Shown in pieces: positions 25,805-33,213 of a stretch of 64,000 bases of DNA. The position numbers were made by a program, and so were the translations under genes. The notes beneath the pieces are model-generated. The model was not told the DNA's origin. It saw nothing but the letters and a program-made list of their open reading frames with translations, and did no database searches. Every line of letters starts with the position of its first letter. The stretch's first letter is position 1. The stretch is from assembly GCA_002685255.1 (NCBI GenBank), contig NYWU01000003.1, positions 113,116 to 177,115 on the forward strand, written 5' to 3'. Source of the stretch: Idiomarinaceae bacterium (lineage in GTDB: Bacteria; Pseudomonadota; Gammaproteobacteria; Enterobacterales; Alteromonadaceae).

Positions 25805-26011
25805 ATGGGCATCGTAAAAATATCTGATGAGCTTCACCAGGAAGTTCGCAAAACAAGTTCTGTTATGGAGCGCTCGATAAACGCGCAGGCTGAATTTTGG
25901 ATGAAAATAGGACGATTAGCAGAGCAAAACCCTACCTTGAGTTTTGACGAAATTATCGACCGCCAAATGCGAGCGAACAATTTAACCTCAGAGGTATTAG
26001 CCAGTGACTAG
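25805..26011 (+). CDS. ParD-like protein
   Basis: A 68-residue protein matching the ParD-like family: MGIVKISDELHQEVRKTSSVMERSINAQAEFWMKIGRLAEQ forms a ribbon-helix-helix-like N-terminus (shown here in parts only), then a helical tail. An AGGA ribosome site eight bases before ATG 25805 sets the start; an in-frame upstream ATG would add a nonhomologous leader. It overlaps the second gene, a methionyl aminopeptidase, by eight bases if that gene uses GTG 26004. The pairing recurs in gammaproteobacteria. No RelE/ParE toxin is next to it, so it may regulate map rather than act as an antitoxin. Confidence 0.75.
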   Translation: MGIVKISDELHQEVRKTSSVMERSINAQAEFWMKIGRLAEQNPTLSFDEIIDRQMRANNLTSEVLASD

Positions 26012-26801
26012 CATGATAAAAACAGCCGACGAAATTAGATTGATGCGCGAATCGGGTCAGTTATTGGCGAGCGTTTTTCATGAATTAGATAACTATATAG
26101 AGGCAGGTCTGTCTACTCTCGATATCAACAACTTTGTTGAACATTTTATTGTGGACAGCTTAAAGGCTCGACCGGCCAGTAAAGGACAGTATGGCTACCA
26201 ATTTGTTCTTAACAGCTCCATCAATGAAGTCGTGTGTCACGGTGTCCCATCAAACGCTAAGAGACTAAAAAACGGTGATATCGTCAATATCGATATTACA
26301 CTCGAAAAGAATGGTTATATCGCTGATAGCAGTAAAATGTTCACCATCGGAGACGTATCTACGATAGCGAAACGATTAGTCGATGCAACATACGATGCTA
26401 TGTGGCGAGGCATAGAGACTGTAAAACCAGGCGCGACAACAGGTGATATCGGATTCGCTATTCAACAATACGCGCAAAAACAGGGCTTCAGTGTAGTTCG
26501 GGAGTACTGTGGCCACGGTATTGGTAAAGAGATGCATGAAGAGCCACAAATTCTCCATTTTGGTAAACCCGGCGATGGGCTCGAGCTTAGAGCGGGTATG
26601 ATCTTCACGATAGAGCCAATGATTAATCAAGGGTCTCATAAAACTAAGCTCAAGAAAGATGGCTGGACAGTCGTCACTCGGGACAAAAAATTATCCGCAC
26701 AGTGGGAACATACCGTGCTAGTGACATCGTCAGGCTTTGAGGTGCTTACCTTACGCCAAAATGAGAAGCTACCGCACGCTAATCAACGTAACGAAAATTA
26801 G
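26004..26801 (+). CDS. map: Type I methionyl aminopeptidase (accessory copy)
   Basis: A 265-residue enzyme that removes the initiator methionine. All five metal ligands are in place, at the same numbers as in E. coli MetAP: Asp97, Asp108, His171, Glu204 and Glu235, plus the substrate His79 (VCHGVPSN). The start is either GTG 26004, overlapping the ParD-like stop, or ATG 26013 right after it. A GAGG ribosome site at 25991 favours GTG. As it is not beside rpsB, it is likely a second MetAP of the genome, controlled together with the ParD-like protein. Confidence 0.88.
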   Translation: MTSMIKTADEIRLMRESGQLLASVFHELDNYIEAGLSTLDINNFVEHFIVDSLKARPASKGQYGYQFVLNSSINEVVCHGVPSNAKRLKNGDIVNIDITLEKNGYIADSSKMFTIGDVSTIAKRLVDATYDAMWRGIETVKPGATTGDIGFAIQQYAQKQGFSVVREYCGHGIGKEMHEEPQILHFGKPGDGLELRAGMIFTIEPMINQGSHKTKLKKDGWTVVTRDKKLSAQWEHTVLVTSSGFEVLTLRQNEKLPHANQRNEN

Positions 26802-26811
26802 TCGAGTTACG

Positions 26812-26972
26812 TTATGCCAGCCGAGTCCCATTGGGTACATCCCTATCCACGGTCGACAGAACGACAGAGCCATCAGCTCGATGCAGGCCGGTCACTAAAC
26901 ACTCCAACATCGATAATCGTACCGACACGAATATCGACTTTTTTCAAAATCAGCCCAATTAACAGGTTCCAT
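26812..26972 (-). pseudogene. csaA: csaA remnant (tRNA-binding protein), frameshifted and deleted
   Basis: On the minus strand the frame from ATG 26972 reads MEPVNWADFEK; after a six-A run (one more A than the intact frame needs) it shifts to VDIRVGTIIDVGVF, the CsaA start. A second shift then gives DGSVVLSTVDRDVPNGTRLA and a TAA at 26814-26812, the CsaA C-terminus. The middle of the roughly 110-residue protein is missing. So both ends of csaA survive in 161 bases, with a frameshift and an internal deletion. Known CsaA proteins are small OB-fold tRNA-binding or export-related chaperones. Confidence 0.75.
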
Positions 26973-27020
26973 AACTCGCCCTCAGTGATTTTTCCAAAAC
27001 GCATTAATGTGTGTGGCTAA

Positions 27021-27344
27021 TTACGCATCATTATGTGCTTTTACCAAATGTAGCTTTAAACCACCCGTATATTTAACAACGTAGTTGTACAGCAAAAATA
27101 CGACTGCAAAAGATAGGTAGGCGAGAATAAACATCAGTATCGGGGATAACAGCAGTAGGCCGATTTTCCAAACTAAACCTTGCACGGAAATTGAAATGAT
27201 ATAATCAAAAGAGACGGTCGTCTGAATGCCGAACACGAGAGCAATAAAGCCAAATACTGATATAAATAAATTGATTATCAATGCGACAGCAGCAAGTACT
27301 TTTGCGCTTTGTTTAACGTCGATTTTTTTGAGCTCATACTCCAT
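27021..27344 (-). CDS. Hypothetical small membrane protein
   Basis: A 107-residue protein with a short charged N-terminus and two long hydrophobic helices at about 17-40 and 55-90, the second possibly a hairpin. No motif is recognised. It is preceded by AT-rich DNA with a ribosome site (GAGTTATTATAATGGAG region) and sits between the csaA remnant and a LysR gene. Nothing in the context suggests a role. Confidence 0.6.
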   Translation of the reverse strand: MEYELKKIDVKQSAKVLAAVALIINLFISVFGFIALVFGIQTTVSFDYIISISVQGLVWKIGLLLLSPILMFILAYLSFAVVFLLYNYVVKYTGGLKLHLVKAHNDA

Positions 27345-27470
27345 TATAATAACTCTTTATATTAATGACCTGGTTTCCAAACTATCTGTTTATACATACT
27401 TTGACCAGTTAAAAATCGATAAATCCATTCTCGCGCCAAAGGCGCGAGCTACCCATTGCCATGAGCTGCA

Positions 27471-28367
27471 TCACCCCAACTTTTTTTCCAGGAAATTAAT
27501 CGTTTCATTAACCGCTGAACTGGCATATTGACGGCTCGCAAATAGTAAACTGACCGGCGTAGGCGGTGGCATATAAGCACTTAAGATTTGTTTGAGCTCA
27601 CCACTCGTAATTAAATCAGTCACTGAGTACTGAGGTAAAAAGCCAATACCCAGCCCCTTTTGCGCAGCCTGTCGCGTAGCGCGATTCTCATCACTAAAAA
27701 AGCGCCCTTTTACCGTTATCGGGATCTCTTTTCCAGAGCGATAAAAGCGCCAGCGACAACCTAAAGCCGATGGATTTCGAGGAATACACCAATGCGCCCC
27801 ATGTTCTGCTGCTAACTCCTCGGGCGTACTCGGCTCACCAAACCGCTTGAGGTAACTAGGTGAGGCAACGGCAATATGCTGAACAGGTTGAAGTCGCCGA
27901 TAATACAGCGTCGAGTCGCGCAACTCGCCAAAGCGAATAGCAATGTCGACATCCAGCTCTTTGAATGCAATCACTTCATCAGACAAGGTAAGGTGAATAT
28001 TGAGTTGAGGATAAAGCGATAAGAGCTCTTCGATTTGAGGTGCCAACTGCGCTGCACCAAAGTTGACCGGCGCAGAAATCGAAACCGTGCCTTTGGGTTC
28101 AGATTGATACTCACCCATGTGCTCCTCGGCCAACTGAGCCTCAGACACAATCACCCGACAATGACACAAAAACTGCTCGCCCTCTCCGGTCAGTGACAGT
28201 CGGCGGGTCGTCCGTTTAAGTAACTTAACCCCCAAATGAGCCTCTAAACGGTTAACCGCCTTACTCACCGCGCCTTTAGTAATACCAAGTTGCTCCGCCG
28301 CCCGCGTAAAACTGGCGGCATCAGCAACCGCAGCAAAGGTCGCCATATCCGACAAGCGCTCAAACAT
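27471..28367 (-). CDS. LysR-family regulator
   Basis: A 298-residue LysR-type regulator. The winged HTH covers residues 1-65 (FAAVADAASFTRAAEQLGITKGAVSKAVNRLEAHLGVKLLKRTTRRLSLT, in parts), and the C-terminal effector domain runs from about 90 to 290 with an FGAAQLAPQIEELLSLYP start. It resembles the CrgA/DhcR-like LysR group. It is 18 bp downstream of the Cys-tailed small gene at 28386-28559 on the same strand. A GGAAAC/GTTTCC dyad at 28630-28646 upstream of that gene could be its operator. Confidence 0.87.
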   Translation of the reverse strand: MFERLSDMATFAAVADAASFTRAAEQLGITKGAVSKAVNRLEAHLGVKLLKRTTRRLSLTGEGEQFLCHCRVIVSEAQLAEEHMGEYQSEPKGTVSISAPVNFGAAQLAPQIEELLSLYPQLNIHLTLSDEVIAFKELDVDIAIRFGELRDSTLYYRRLQPVQHIAVASPSYLKRFGEPSTPEELAAEHGAHWCIPRNPSALGCRWRFYRSGKEIPITVKGRFFSDENRATRQAAQKGLGIGFLPQYSVTDLITSGELKQILSAYMPPPTPVSLLFASRQYASSAVNETINFLEKKLG

Positions 28368-28385
28368 TGCGTCTCCTCAATATAT

Positions 28386-28559
28386 TCAGCAACAATCAGC
28401 GCATTTATTTTGCTTACCTCGGCATATCGCATCGTCATAGCCATGCGGCTTAATCATCGGCTGAGGCGGCGTAACATCGACCTTAATATAGCCTTGCGAA
28501 AACATCATACCGCGCGACATCTCACCTAATACGCTGATCAGTTTTTTACGATTAAACAT
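28386..28559 (-). CDS. Small Cys-tailed protein (57 aa)
   Basis: A short gene with a strong ribosome site (AGGAG, eight bases before ATG 28559). It encodes 57 residues beginning MFNRKKLISVLGEMSRGMM and ending in KCADCC. A basic N-terminus, a Pro-rich middle (DVTPPQPMIKPHGYDD) and the final cluster of four cysteines (C at 46, 52, 55, 56) suggest a soluble metal- or thiol-binding peptide. I do not recognise a family. It is followed 18 bases later by the LysR gene, so the two are probably one unit. Confidence 0.65.
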   Translation of the reverse strand: MFNRKKLISVLGEMSRGMMFSQGYIKVDVTPPQPMIKPHGYDDAICRGKQNKCADCC

Positions 28560-28872
28560 AGTTTTGACTCCTGTGATAAGTGACAGGAATCATTTTATTG
28601 TTTAAGTATGAGGGATAAAGTGGGCTTATGGAAACTTATTGTTTCCGGTGGGTGATTAATGGATGGTGAAATTTGGTTTTATCAAAGCTTATCGGGTTTA
28701 CTTATTGTTAGTTGCCGCAACTTAAGTGCTATGCAGCTCAGGGATATCCAACATGAGAACATAGTTGCGAATATTATCAACGAAGATGGTAACACTATCA
28801 AAAATGAAAAATAGCAAATAAAACGCTGTTCGATTAGCACCTTGCACTAAGGCACAAGGTGCTTACTTACCA
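28560..28872. other. Intergenic region upstream of the Cys-tailed gene
   Basis: About 310 bases with no clear gene. A GGAAAC-TTATT-GTTTCC dyad (28630-28646) is a candidate operator for the LysR gene or its partner. A plus-strand ORF of 51 residues (28659-28814, MDGEIWFYQSLSG...) has no good ribosome site and is not called. A GCACCTTG/CAAGGTGC stem (28836-28862) lies after the lipoprotein operon but lacks a T-tail on the minus strand. Confidence 0.5.
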
Positions 28873-29559
28873 TTATTGCGTATTTACCTGTTTATAATAC
28901 TCGTCGTACACAGGGCTATAAGGACCCGGCGGTAGGCCGCGTTGCTGGTTGTAAAAGGTCTGAAAGTTAGCAGTGCGAGTTAACGGCAGATAATTGGGTG
29001 CCGCACGCTCAATCGCGGCGGTTACCGCCATGCTAATCAAGTCAGCCAACGGATTACCGGTGCTGTTCTGATTGTTCGGATTGTAACTCAGTTGTTTACG
29101 TGCCTGCCATAACTCAGCGCCGTCAGCGTTAACCAAACGATACTCGAAATCGACTGTCGTGGTTGTTGTGAGCAACATGTATTGTGATGTCCACTCATGA
29201 ATCGTCACATACAAAACTGTGTCTGCACCAAACATCGTCGCCAGGCTCTCAGGTGGAGCTGCGTGTACTTCTGCCGGCTCGTAATAGCCCTCATTTTCGA
29301 GCAAAGTTTTAACGGTATTCACTGGGAATACATAGTAACCGCGCTCTCCTAGTACCATCGGTAACGTCGCCAACACCGACGTCGGTGCCTGCACATCAAT
29401 GGTTTCGTTATTAACCGGTACTACTAAAATCGAACGCGGTTTTTCCTCATGTAGCGGTTGTAAAAACGCGTTGTCTGGACCCGGTGCTGCACAACCAGCT
29501 AAAGTCACGACAACCACTGTACTGATAACCGCACGAAAAATTTGTTTTAATGACATCAC
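28873..29559 (-). CDS. DUF799 (GNA1162-like) lipoprotein
   Basis: A 228-residue lipoprotein (lipobox VVTLAGC, Cys22) of the DUF799 family, whose best-known member is meningococcal GNA1162. Conserved blocks include KPRSILVVPVNNETIDVQAP, GYYVFPVNTVKTLLE, FGADTVLYVTIHEW and ALIERAAPNYL-like (AAIERAAPNYLPLTR). It is the last gene of a tightly packed four-gene operon in which it overlaps the DUF4810 gene by four bases. In Neisseria the same trio (CsgG-like, DUF4810, DUF799) is clustered, so the proteins probably form one envelope complex. Confidence 0.85.
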   Translation of the reverse strand: MMSLKQIFRAVISTVVVVTLAGCAAPGPDNAFLQPLHEEKPRSILVVPVNNETIDVQAPTSVLATLPMVLGERGYYVFPVNTVKTLLENEGYYEPAEVHAAPPESLATMFGADTVLYVTIHEWTSQYMLLTTTTTVDFEYRLVNADGAELWQARKQLSYNPNNQNSTGNPLADLISMAVTAAIERAAPNYLPLTRTANFQTFYNQQRGLPPGPYSPVYDEYYKQVNTQ

Positions 29560-29909
29560 TGGGTACGCTCCTCAAGGTTATTAATCAGCGTGGTCATTAA
29601 CGCCTCACTTTCGGGCCAATGTTTACGCTCCAACTCGTAAAAAGCAATCGCCTCTTTGGCTTTACCTCGATTAAGCATGAAAGTACCCGCCTCAGCGTAT
29701 AGACCCGGGGCAATGGTTTGTTTGCCGGGCTCATATTCGCGCACAAACACCAAATAATTATCAAGCATTTCTTCTTTTACCGCCGGCTCGTGATAATTGA
29801 CAAATAACGCTTCCTCGTAATTACCCCATTGGTACAAACCGTTGTTACTCGCACAGCCACTTAACAGACCTACCAAGCCAAGCGCCGTTAACAGTTTACG
29901 TTGAATCAT
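29556..29909 (-). CDS. DUF4810 lipoprotein
   Basis: A 117-residue lipoprotein with lipobox GLLSGC (Cys19) and a TPR-like helical body: GNYEEALFVNYHEPAVKEEMLDNYLVF, then AEAGTFMLNRGKAKEAIAFYELERKHWPES. This is the DUF4810 pattern that accompanies CsgG-like and DUF799 proteins. It overlaps both neighbours by four bases, indicating translational coupling in the operon 31206-28873. Probably outer-membrane anchored; role unknown. Confidence 0.82.
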   Translation of the reverse strand: MIQRKLLTALGLVGLLSGCASNNGLYQWGNYEEALFVNYHEPAVKEEMLDNYLVFVREYEPGKQTIAPGLYAEAGTFMLNRGKAKEAIAFYELERKHWPESEALMTTLINNLEERTQ

Positions 29910-30232
29910 TCACCCACCTCCAACTTGTAGCTAGTGCTCTCACCAAAATAATCACGCTTCGAATACAACACAGTAGTGCCATGGCGCACCTCAATAACGT
30001 GCTCACCAATCAGCACAGGCACCGAACTTTCTGGGTAAGCGAATTCAGCTACCGAGCCAAAACGTTGGCCGTCGACGTAAACTTCAGCTTGCTCAGCCTC
30101 AATATTATCGTATTGCCAAACAAAGCTGATTTGGGGACGATCATCAACAACTTGCGTTTCTTGATGCGGTTGATATGCACACGCCGTGGTCAATAAGGAC
30201 AGTGACGCCGCAAATAAGAGTGCTATTTTCAT
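29906..30232 (-). CDS. Small PEGA-like lipoprotein
   Basis: A 108-residue lipoprotein (lipobox LLTTAC, Cys18). The body is a short beta domain, IEAEQAEVYVDGQRFGSVAEFAYPE...VPVLIGEHVIEVRHG, which recalls PEGA-type domains found in surface proteins. It lies between the CsgG-like gene (two bases apart) and DUF4810 (four-base overlap). This gene is the least conserved member of the cluster as I know it; it may replace or add to the Neisseria arrangement. Confidence 0.7.
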   Translation of the reverse strand: MKIALLFAASLSLLTTACAYQPHQETQVVDDRPQISFVWQYDNIEAEQAEVYVDGQRFGSVAEFAYPESSVPVLIGEHVIEVRHGTTVLYSKRDYFGESTSYKLEVGE

Positions 30233-30234
30233 GG

Positions 30235-31206
30235 TTATTCTCCCATCTCGACGACTTTCAGTTCACTAACGTCATGGCCGTCAATGCTACCTTCGGTCAA
30301 CACCCCGAAGGCACCCTGATCAAGCTCGGTACGGCCAAAGGTATCGGCAATTTCCAGCACGCCAACTCGCTTGCCCGGTAAAGTGATAGTACTACCCGTG
30401 GTGCTTGATTTGACCTTTTTACCCTTGGTCATCACCGCAAAGGTCTGACCCTTTTTAACGCCTTGCGCTTCGCCGCCACTAATAAACACCTGGCCATTTT
30501 CAACAGCCAGTACATCGGCAGACCACGGTTTGTCTAACAGCAGCCTAGCCATCTTGGCGACCGCTGCATTAACCGCTGCCCCAATGGCTTTATCGTTGAG
30601 CGAGCCGTCGTAACCGGATACTGAACCAAAGCCCATGGTGCGTGACTGCTCGGTTGACGAGCTGCCGGTGCCGGTAACAGAAGCAACTACTTGACCAGTG
30701 CTGACATCCACTAACCGAATATCAACGGTGGCAGTGGCCTCCTGTTTGGCACTGCTGGATAAGAAACCGCGCTCGCCGGTGGTGGCGCGACCAAATTCTG
30801 TAAGCGATCCAATAACCAATGTATCGACACCAACCATTTCGTCGGGCTTGTTTTGCAACTTAGTTTCGTTTTTCAGCAAGCCCAGATCCTGACGTTCGAA
30901 AATCAGAAAGTTATTGGTATTTACAATGGCCTGACTGAATATGTCCGCAATTTTTTTATCGAACTTACCCTCGTCGGCACCGCGCAATAGTGAGCGGCCA
31001 TAATTGGTTTCGTTGGTTAGGCGACCTACAGCAATTTTACGTTTTAGGGTGACCGCTTCTGGCGCTTGATTTTGCACTTGTTGTTGTGCGGCAGCTTGTG
31101 CAGACTCGTTAACAGCCGGCTTAGCGGGGCTTTGGGTGGGTGACTGTGACGCACAGCCGACCATCAATACCGCTGAAATTGTCAGCGGAAACACTCTCAC
31201 TTTCAT
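30235..31206 (-). CDS. CsgG/HfaB-family outer-membrane lipoprotein
   Basis: A 323-residue lipoprotein. The start ATG at 31206 follows GGAG by five bases; the upstream 39 codons of the frame are not coding. Lipobox LMVGC (Cys16). Then a CsgG-type domain: KIAVGRLTNETNYGRSLL, NFLIFERQDLGLLKNE, LVIGSLTEFGRATTG, ATVDIRLVDVSTGQVVASVTGTGSSS. The C-terminal 90 residues (QVFISGGEAQGVKKGQTFAVMTKG) are an extra domain not found in curli CsgG. No curli genes are near, so curli export is unlikely; it may form a secretion pore or scaffold for the operon's lipoproteins. Confidence 0.85.
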   Translation of the reverse strand: MKVRVFPLTISAVLMVGCASQSPTQSPAKPAVNESAQAAAQQQVQNQAPEAVTLKRKIAVGRLTNETNYGRSLLRGADEGKFDKKIADIFSQAIVNTNNFLIFERQDLGLLKNETKLQNKPDEMVGVDTLVIGSLTEFGRATTGERGFLSSSAKQEATATVDIRLVDVSTGQVVASVTGTGSSSTEQSRTMGFGSVSGYDGSLNDKAIGAAVNAAVAKMARLLLDKPWSADVLAVENGQVFISGGEAQGVKKGQTFAVMTKGKKVKSSTTGSTITLPGKRVGVLEIADTFGRTELDQGAFGVLTEGSIDGHDVSELKVVEMGE

Positions 31207-31308
31207 AAAAACTCCGTTTTGTGGAAATTCCGATAGAATCCCGAAGATCGTAACACAGATGTTATAAATATGTTGTTTTAATATAAGCTTTTTTAACCAA
31301 CTGCTTAA

Positions 31309-31520
31309 ATGGCAAACTGTCATCTAACAACTTCAAACATAAATATTCTAGACTGGTACAGGGAAAGTATTACGGCTGTTAAACATACACCAACAAGAAT
31401 TGTGCACCAGGGAAATAAAGGTAGTAAGACCGGTTGTGGATTCAACACTAAAAAACATTCAAGTCATTGGGTCGACTCACATGAAAAAATTAATTGTGAT
31501 AAAAAGGTTGTAAAAGCTGA
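31309..31520 (+). pseudogene. Small Cys/His-rich gene, frameshifted at an A-run
   Basis: The plus-strand frame from ATG 31309 reads DWYRESITAVKHTPTRIV and then KTGCGFNTKKHSSHWVDSHEKINCDKK. At the AAAAA run (31501-31505) the frame continues as VVKADLV..., but one extra A would give CDKKGCKS and a stop at 31518-31520. The Cys spacing with that shift (C-x2-C-like pair, TGCG and CDKKGC) looks far more regular. Either a single-base deletion, a sequencing error or a programmed slip. No ribosome site is visible upstream of 31309. Low confidence that it is expressed. Confidence 0.4.
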
Positions 31521-31580
31521 CCTTGTCTGGAGTTCTTCAGTTTTTTTCAGAAAGCTCGGTAGTTGAAGTTGTTCCATTGT

Positions 31581-31606
31581 GGCGAGGATATCTTATGATC
31601 CTCGCC
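31581..31606. terminator. Hairpin between convergent units
   Basis: GGCGAGGAT (31581-31589) pairs perfectly with ATCCTCGCC (31598-31606) across an eight-base loop, 15 bases after the stop of the lipoprotein gene at 31622. No T-tail on the minus strand; the plus side has TTAAAATT. It may terminate either direction weakly. Confidence 0.45.
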
Positions 31607-31621
31607 TTAAAATTACGCGCT

Positions 31622-31990
31622 TTAATTTGAACTTAGTCCCGAGCTCACGTCTTGCGTGGTGTCGTTGAACTGATAATTCTTTAGAACGCCATCCTCAGTG
31701 AACCACATTTGTAAGGTTTGAATATCAGAAGTAGCTCCACCCACAAAAGCGCCGACGATAGGGATAAAAGACTCGCCTTTCACCTGAGTTCTACTGAAAA
31801 CGTACATGAAATACGACTCACCTTCAGATGTTATTCCCGCCGATGTCGGCGAGCCTAATTGATTTTTAACTTGATCTTGGGTCGTAACACCCTTTTCCAT
31901 TTGCTTTACAGCAGCCAAATTTATAGGTGTACCGGATGAAGCACAGCCGCCCAAGAACACTATAAAAAACGCCAAAGTTAACCATCTCAT
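31622..31990 (-). CDS. SmpA/BamE-like lipoprotein
   Basis: A 122-residue lipoprotein. ATG 31990 follows GGAGAG by four bases, a better start than the ATG four codons earlier. Lipobox VFLGGC. Residues 25-115 resemble the BamE/SmpA fold: AAVKQMEKGVTTQDQVKNQLGSPTSAG is the typical MTKEQVxxxLGxP helix-turn, followed by a short beta sheet. It is not the housekeeping BamE because of its length and Gly-rich insert FVGGATSDIQT. Role unknown; likely envelope. Confidence 0.7.
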   Translation of the reverse strand: MRWLTLAFFIVFLGGCASSGTPINLAAVKQMEKGVTTQDQVKNQLGSPTSAGITSEGESYFMYVFSRTQVKGESFIPIVGAFVGGATSDIQTLQMWFTEDGVLKNYQFNDTTQDVSSGLSSN

Positions 31991-32180
31991 ATAACTCTCC
32001 ATGTTATTTATTCCCTTATGAGTGAATATTGAGGTTGAATGAATAGAGTTAAAATGTCTAGGACCTTTTTCGCCGAGCTACCTAAAAACGCGATAGTCCC
32101 CTAGGGCGGGGGATTCCGAAAAGCGGTGAGGCCCGGAATCAGAACATGCCCGAAGCACAAAAGGCCAATGAGTGGGCATA

Positions 32181-32210
32181 AAAAAAGCCGCTCAAATGAG
32201 CGGCTTTTTA
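32181..32210 (-). terminator. Original ssrA terminator, displaced by the integrative element
   Basis: GCCGCTCA (32187-32194) pairs with TGAGCGGC (32197-32204), flanked by A-run and T-run, a strong bidirectional rho-independent terminator. It lies seven bases beyond the attL copy of the tmRNA 3' end, exactly where ssrA would have ended before insertion of the 5.4-kb element. Confidence 0.85.
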
Positions 32211-32216
32211 TGGAAT

Positions 32217-32242
32217 TGGTGGAGCTGGCGGGAGTTGAACCC
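32217..32242. repeat. attL copy of tmRNA 3' end
   Basis: These 26 bases (starting TGGTGGAGCTGG, ending GTTGAACCC) are identical to 37640-37665 in ssrA. The bases beyond differ (ATAAATT here, GCGTCC in ssrA). This is the displaced end produced by site-specific integration. Confidence 0.92.
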
Positions 32243-32273
32243 ATAAATTCCCTCGAACAATTATGCGCTTAAG

Positions 32274-32294
32274 GTTTTACATGACATGTAAAAC
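32274..32294. promoter_or_regulatory. 21-bp palindrome upstream of cargo genes
   Basis: GTTTTACATG (32274-32283), one central A, then its complement CATGTAAAAC (32285-32294). It lies 32 bp inside the element and 46 bp before the cargo start. It could be an operator for the cargo or an integrase/Xis arm site. Confidence 0.55.
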
Positions 32295-32340
32295 TGTGTA
32301 AATATCATTCTACATCCAATCATTATATAAGGTATATAAT

Positions 32341-33213
32341 ATGCCGAGAGAAGTAAACCAAGACTTCGACATTAGTATACATTACTCTGGTGAGATTACC
32401 GATAGTCATAAACTAGGTTTGAGAACATATGCAAATACCCTCAAACACTTTTCAGCGGCTGTAGATCGGGCTATTTTAAGCGAATCTCGAGGAAATATTC
32501 ATAAATTTGCGCGAATAACTCACGATGAAAGAGAAGATCTAGAGTTTACAGTCCTAGATCCTGAAGATGGCGGGATTATTCTTAAGTTCTTATCATCGAG
32601 AAATAATCAATTAGCACGAAGAGTAGCCGAGAGAATGGCTAACTATATTAAAGAAGCCTATAACCAAGAACCCCAGGCATCAATAACGCCAAAACAAATT
32701 AGAGAGAAAATAGCAGACTTACAGCAGCAAGAGGAGATCGAGGCAAACGCTCCCCCTGAAGCAGACAATGATTTTGCAAAGAAGGCTATTTGTAGAGAAG
32801 TAAATTCTATATTATCCGAAATTCGAACAGAAGCAGCAGGTCAGAGCTGGCTTGAGTTTGAACTAAAAACCCCTGAACCAGGAAGGGTAGAACGTTTTCA
32901 TTTCGACAGAGCTAAAGCGGAGAGGTTCAACCAGGTTGTTATGAGACGAAATATAGTTGGCCCGTATAGATATACTATAAGGGTAAGAGGACTTGATTTA
33001 GTAAATGAGAAGAAGCCCTACGCAAAATGTTTAGACGTCACTAGCGGGATTTCCAGAACCGTCTACTTTAAAGATGAGGAAGACTTGCAAAAACTTCGGG
33101 ATTATCTTTCAGGAGATGATGCGGTAATGGTGTCTGTGATTGGATTTTCAATAACGGAATTTGGTGTAGTGGACAACTTAGCCGGTGATATTCACTTCAT
33201 CGACGTAGCATAA
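32341..33213 (+). CDS. Cargo protein 1, unknown soluble protein
   Basis: A 290-residue protein of no family I can name. It begins VNQDFDISIHYSGEITDSHKLGLRTYANTLKHFSAAVDRAI, an alpha-beta start, has a Glu/Gln-rich helix at about 118-140 (KQIREKIADLQQQEEIEAN) and a beta-rich end (YTIRVRGLDLVNEKKPYAKCLDV...IHFIDVA). There is no signal peptide or membrane helix. AAGG eight bases before ATG 32341 is the ribosome site. Its stop overlaps the start of the membrane protein (TAATG), so the two are translated together. In the cargo slot of an integrative element, a phage-defence role is a reasonable guess only. Confidence 0.7.
   Translation: MPREVNQDFDISIHYSGEITDSHKLGLRTYANTLKHFSAAVDRAILSESRGNIHKFARITHDEREDLEFTVLDPEDGGIILKFLSSRNNQLARRVAERMANYIKEAYNQEPQASITPKQIREKIADLQQQEEIEANAPPEADNDFAKKAICREVNSILSEIRTEAAGQSWLEFELKTPEPGRVERFHFDRAKAERFNQVVMRRNIVGPYRYTIRVRGLDLVNEKKPYAKCLDVTSGISRTVYFKDEEDLQKLRDYLSGDDAVMVSVIGFSITEFGVVDNLAGDIHFIDVA

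Noticed and set aside
28659-28814. Plus-strand ORF of 51 codons
   Set aside because: No clear ribosome site, no recognised motif and AT-rich intergenic context; left as a possible ORF in the region note.
28836-28862. Stem-loop AGCACCTTG/CAAGGTGCT as terminator of the lipoprotein operon
   Set aside because: No T-run follows the stem on the minus strand, so it was not called as rho-independent.
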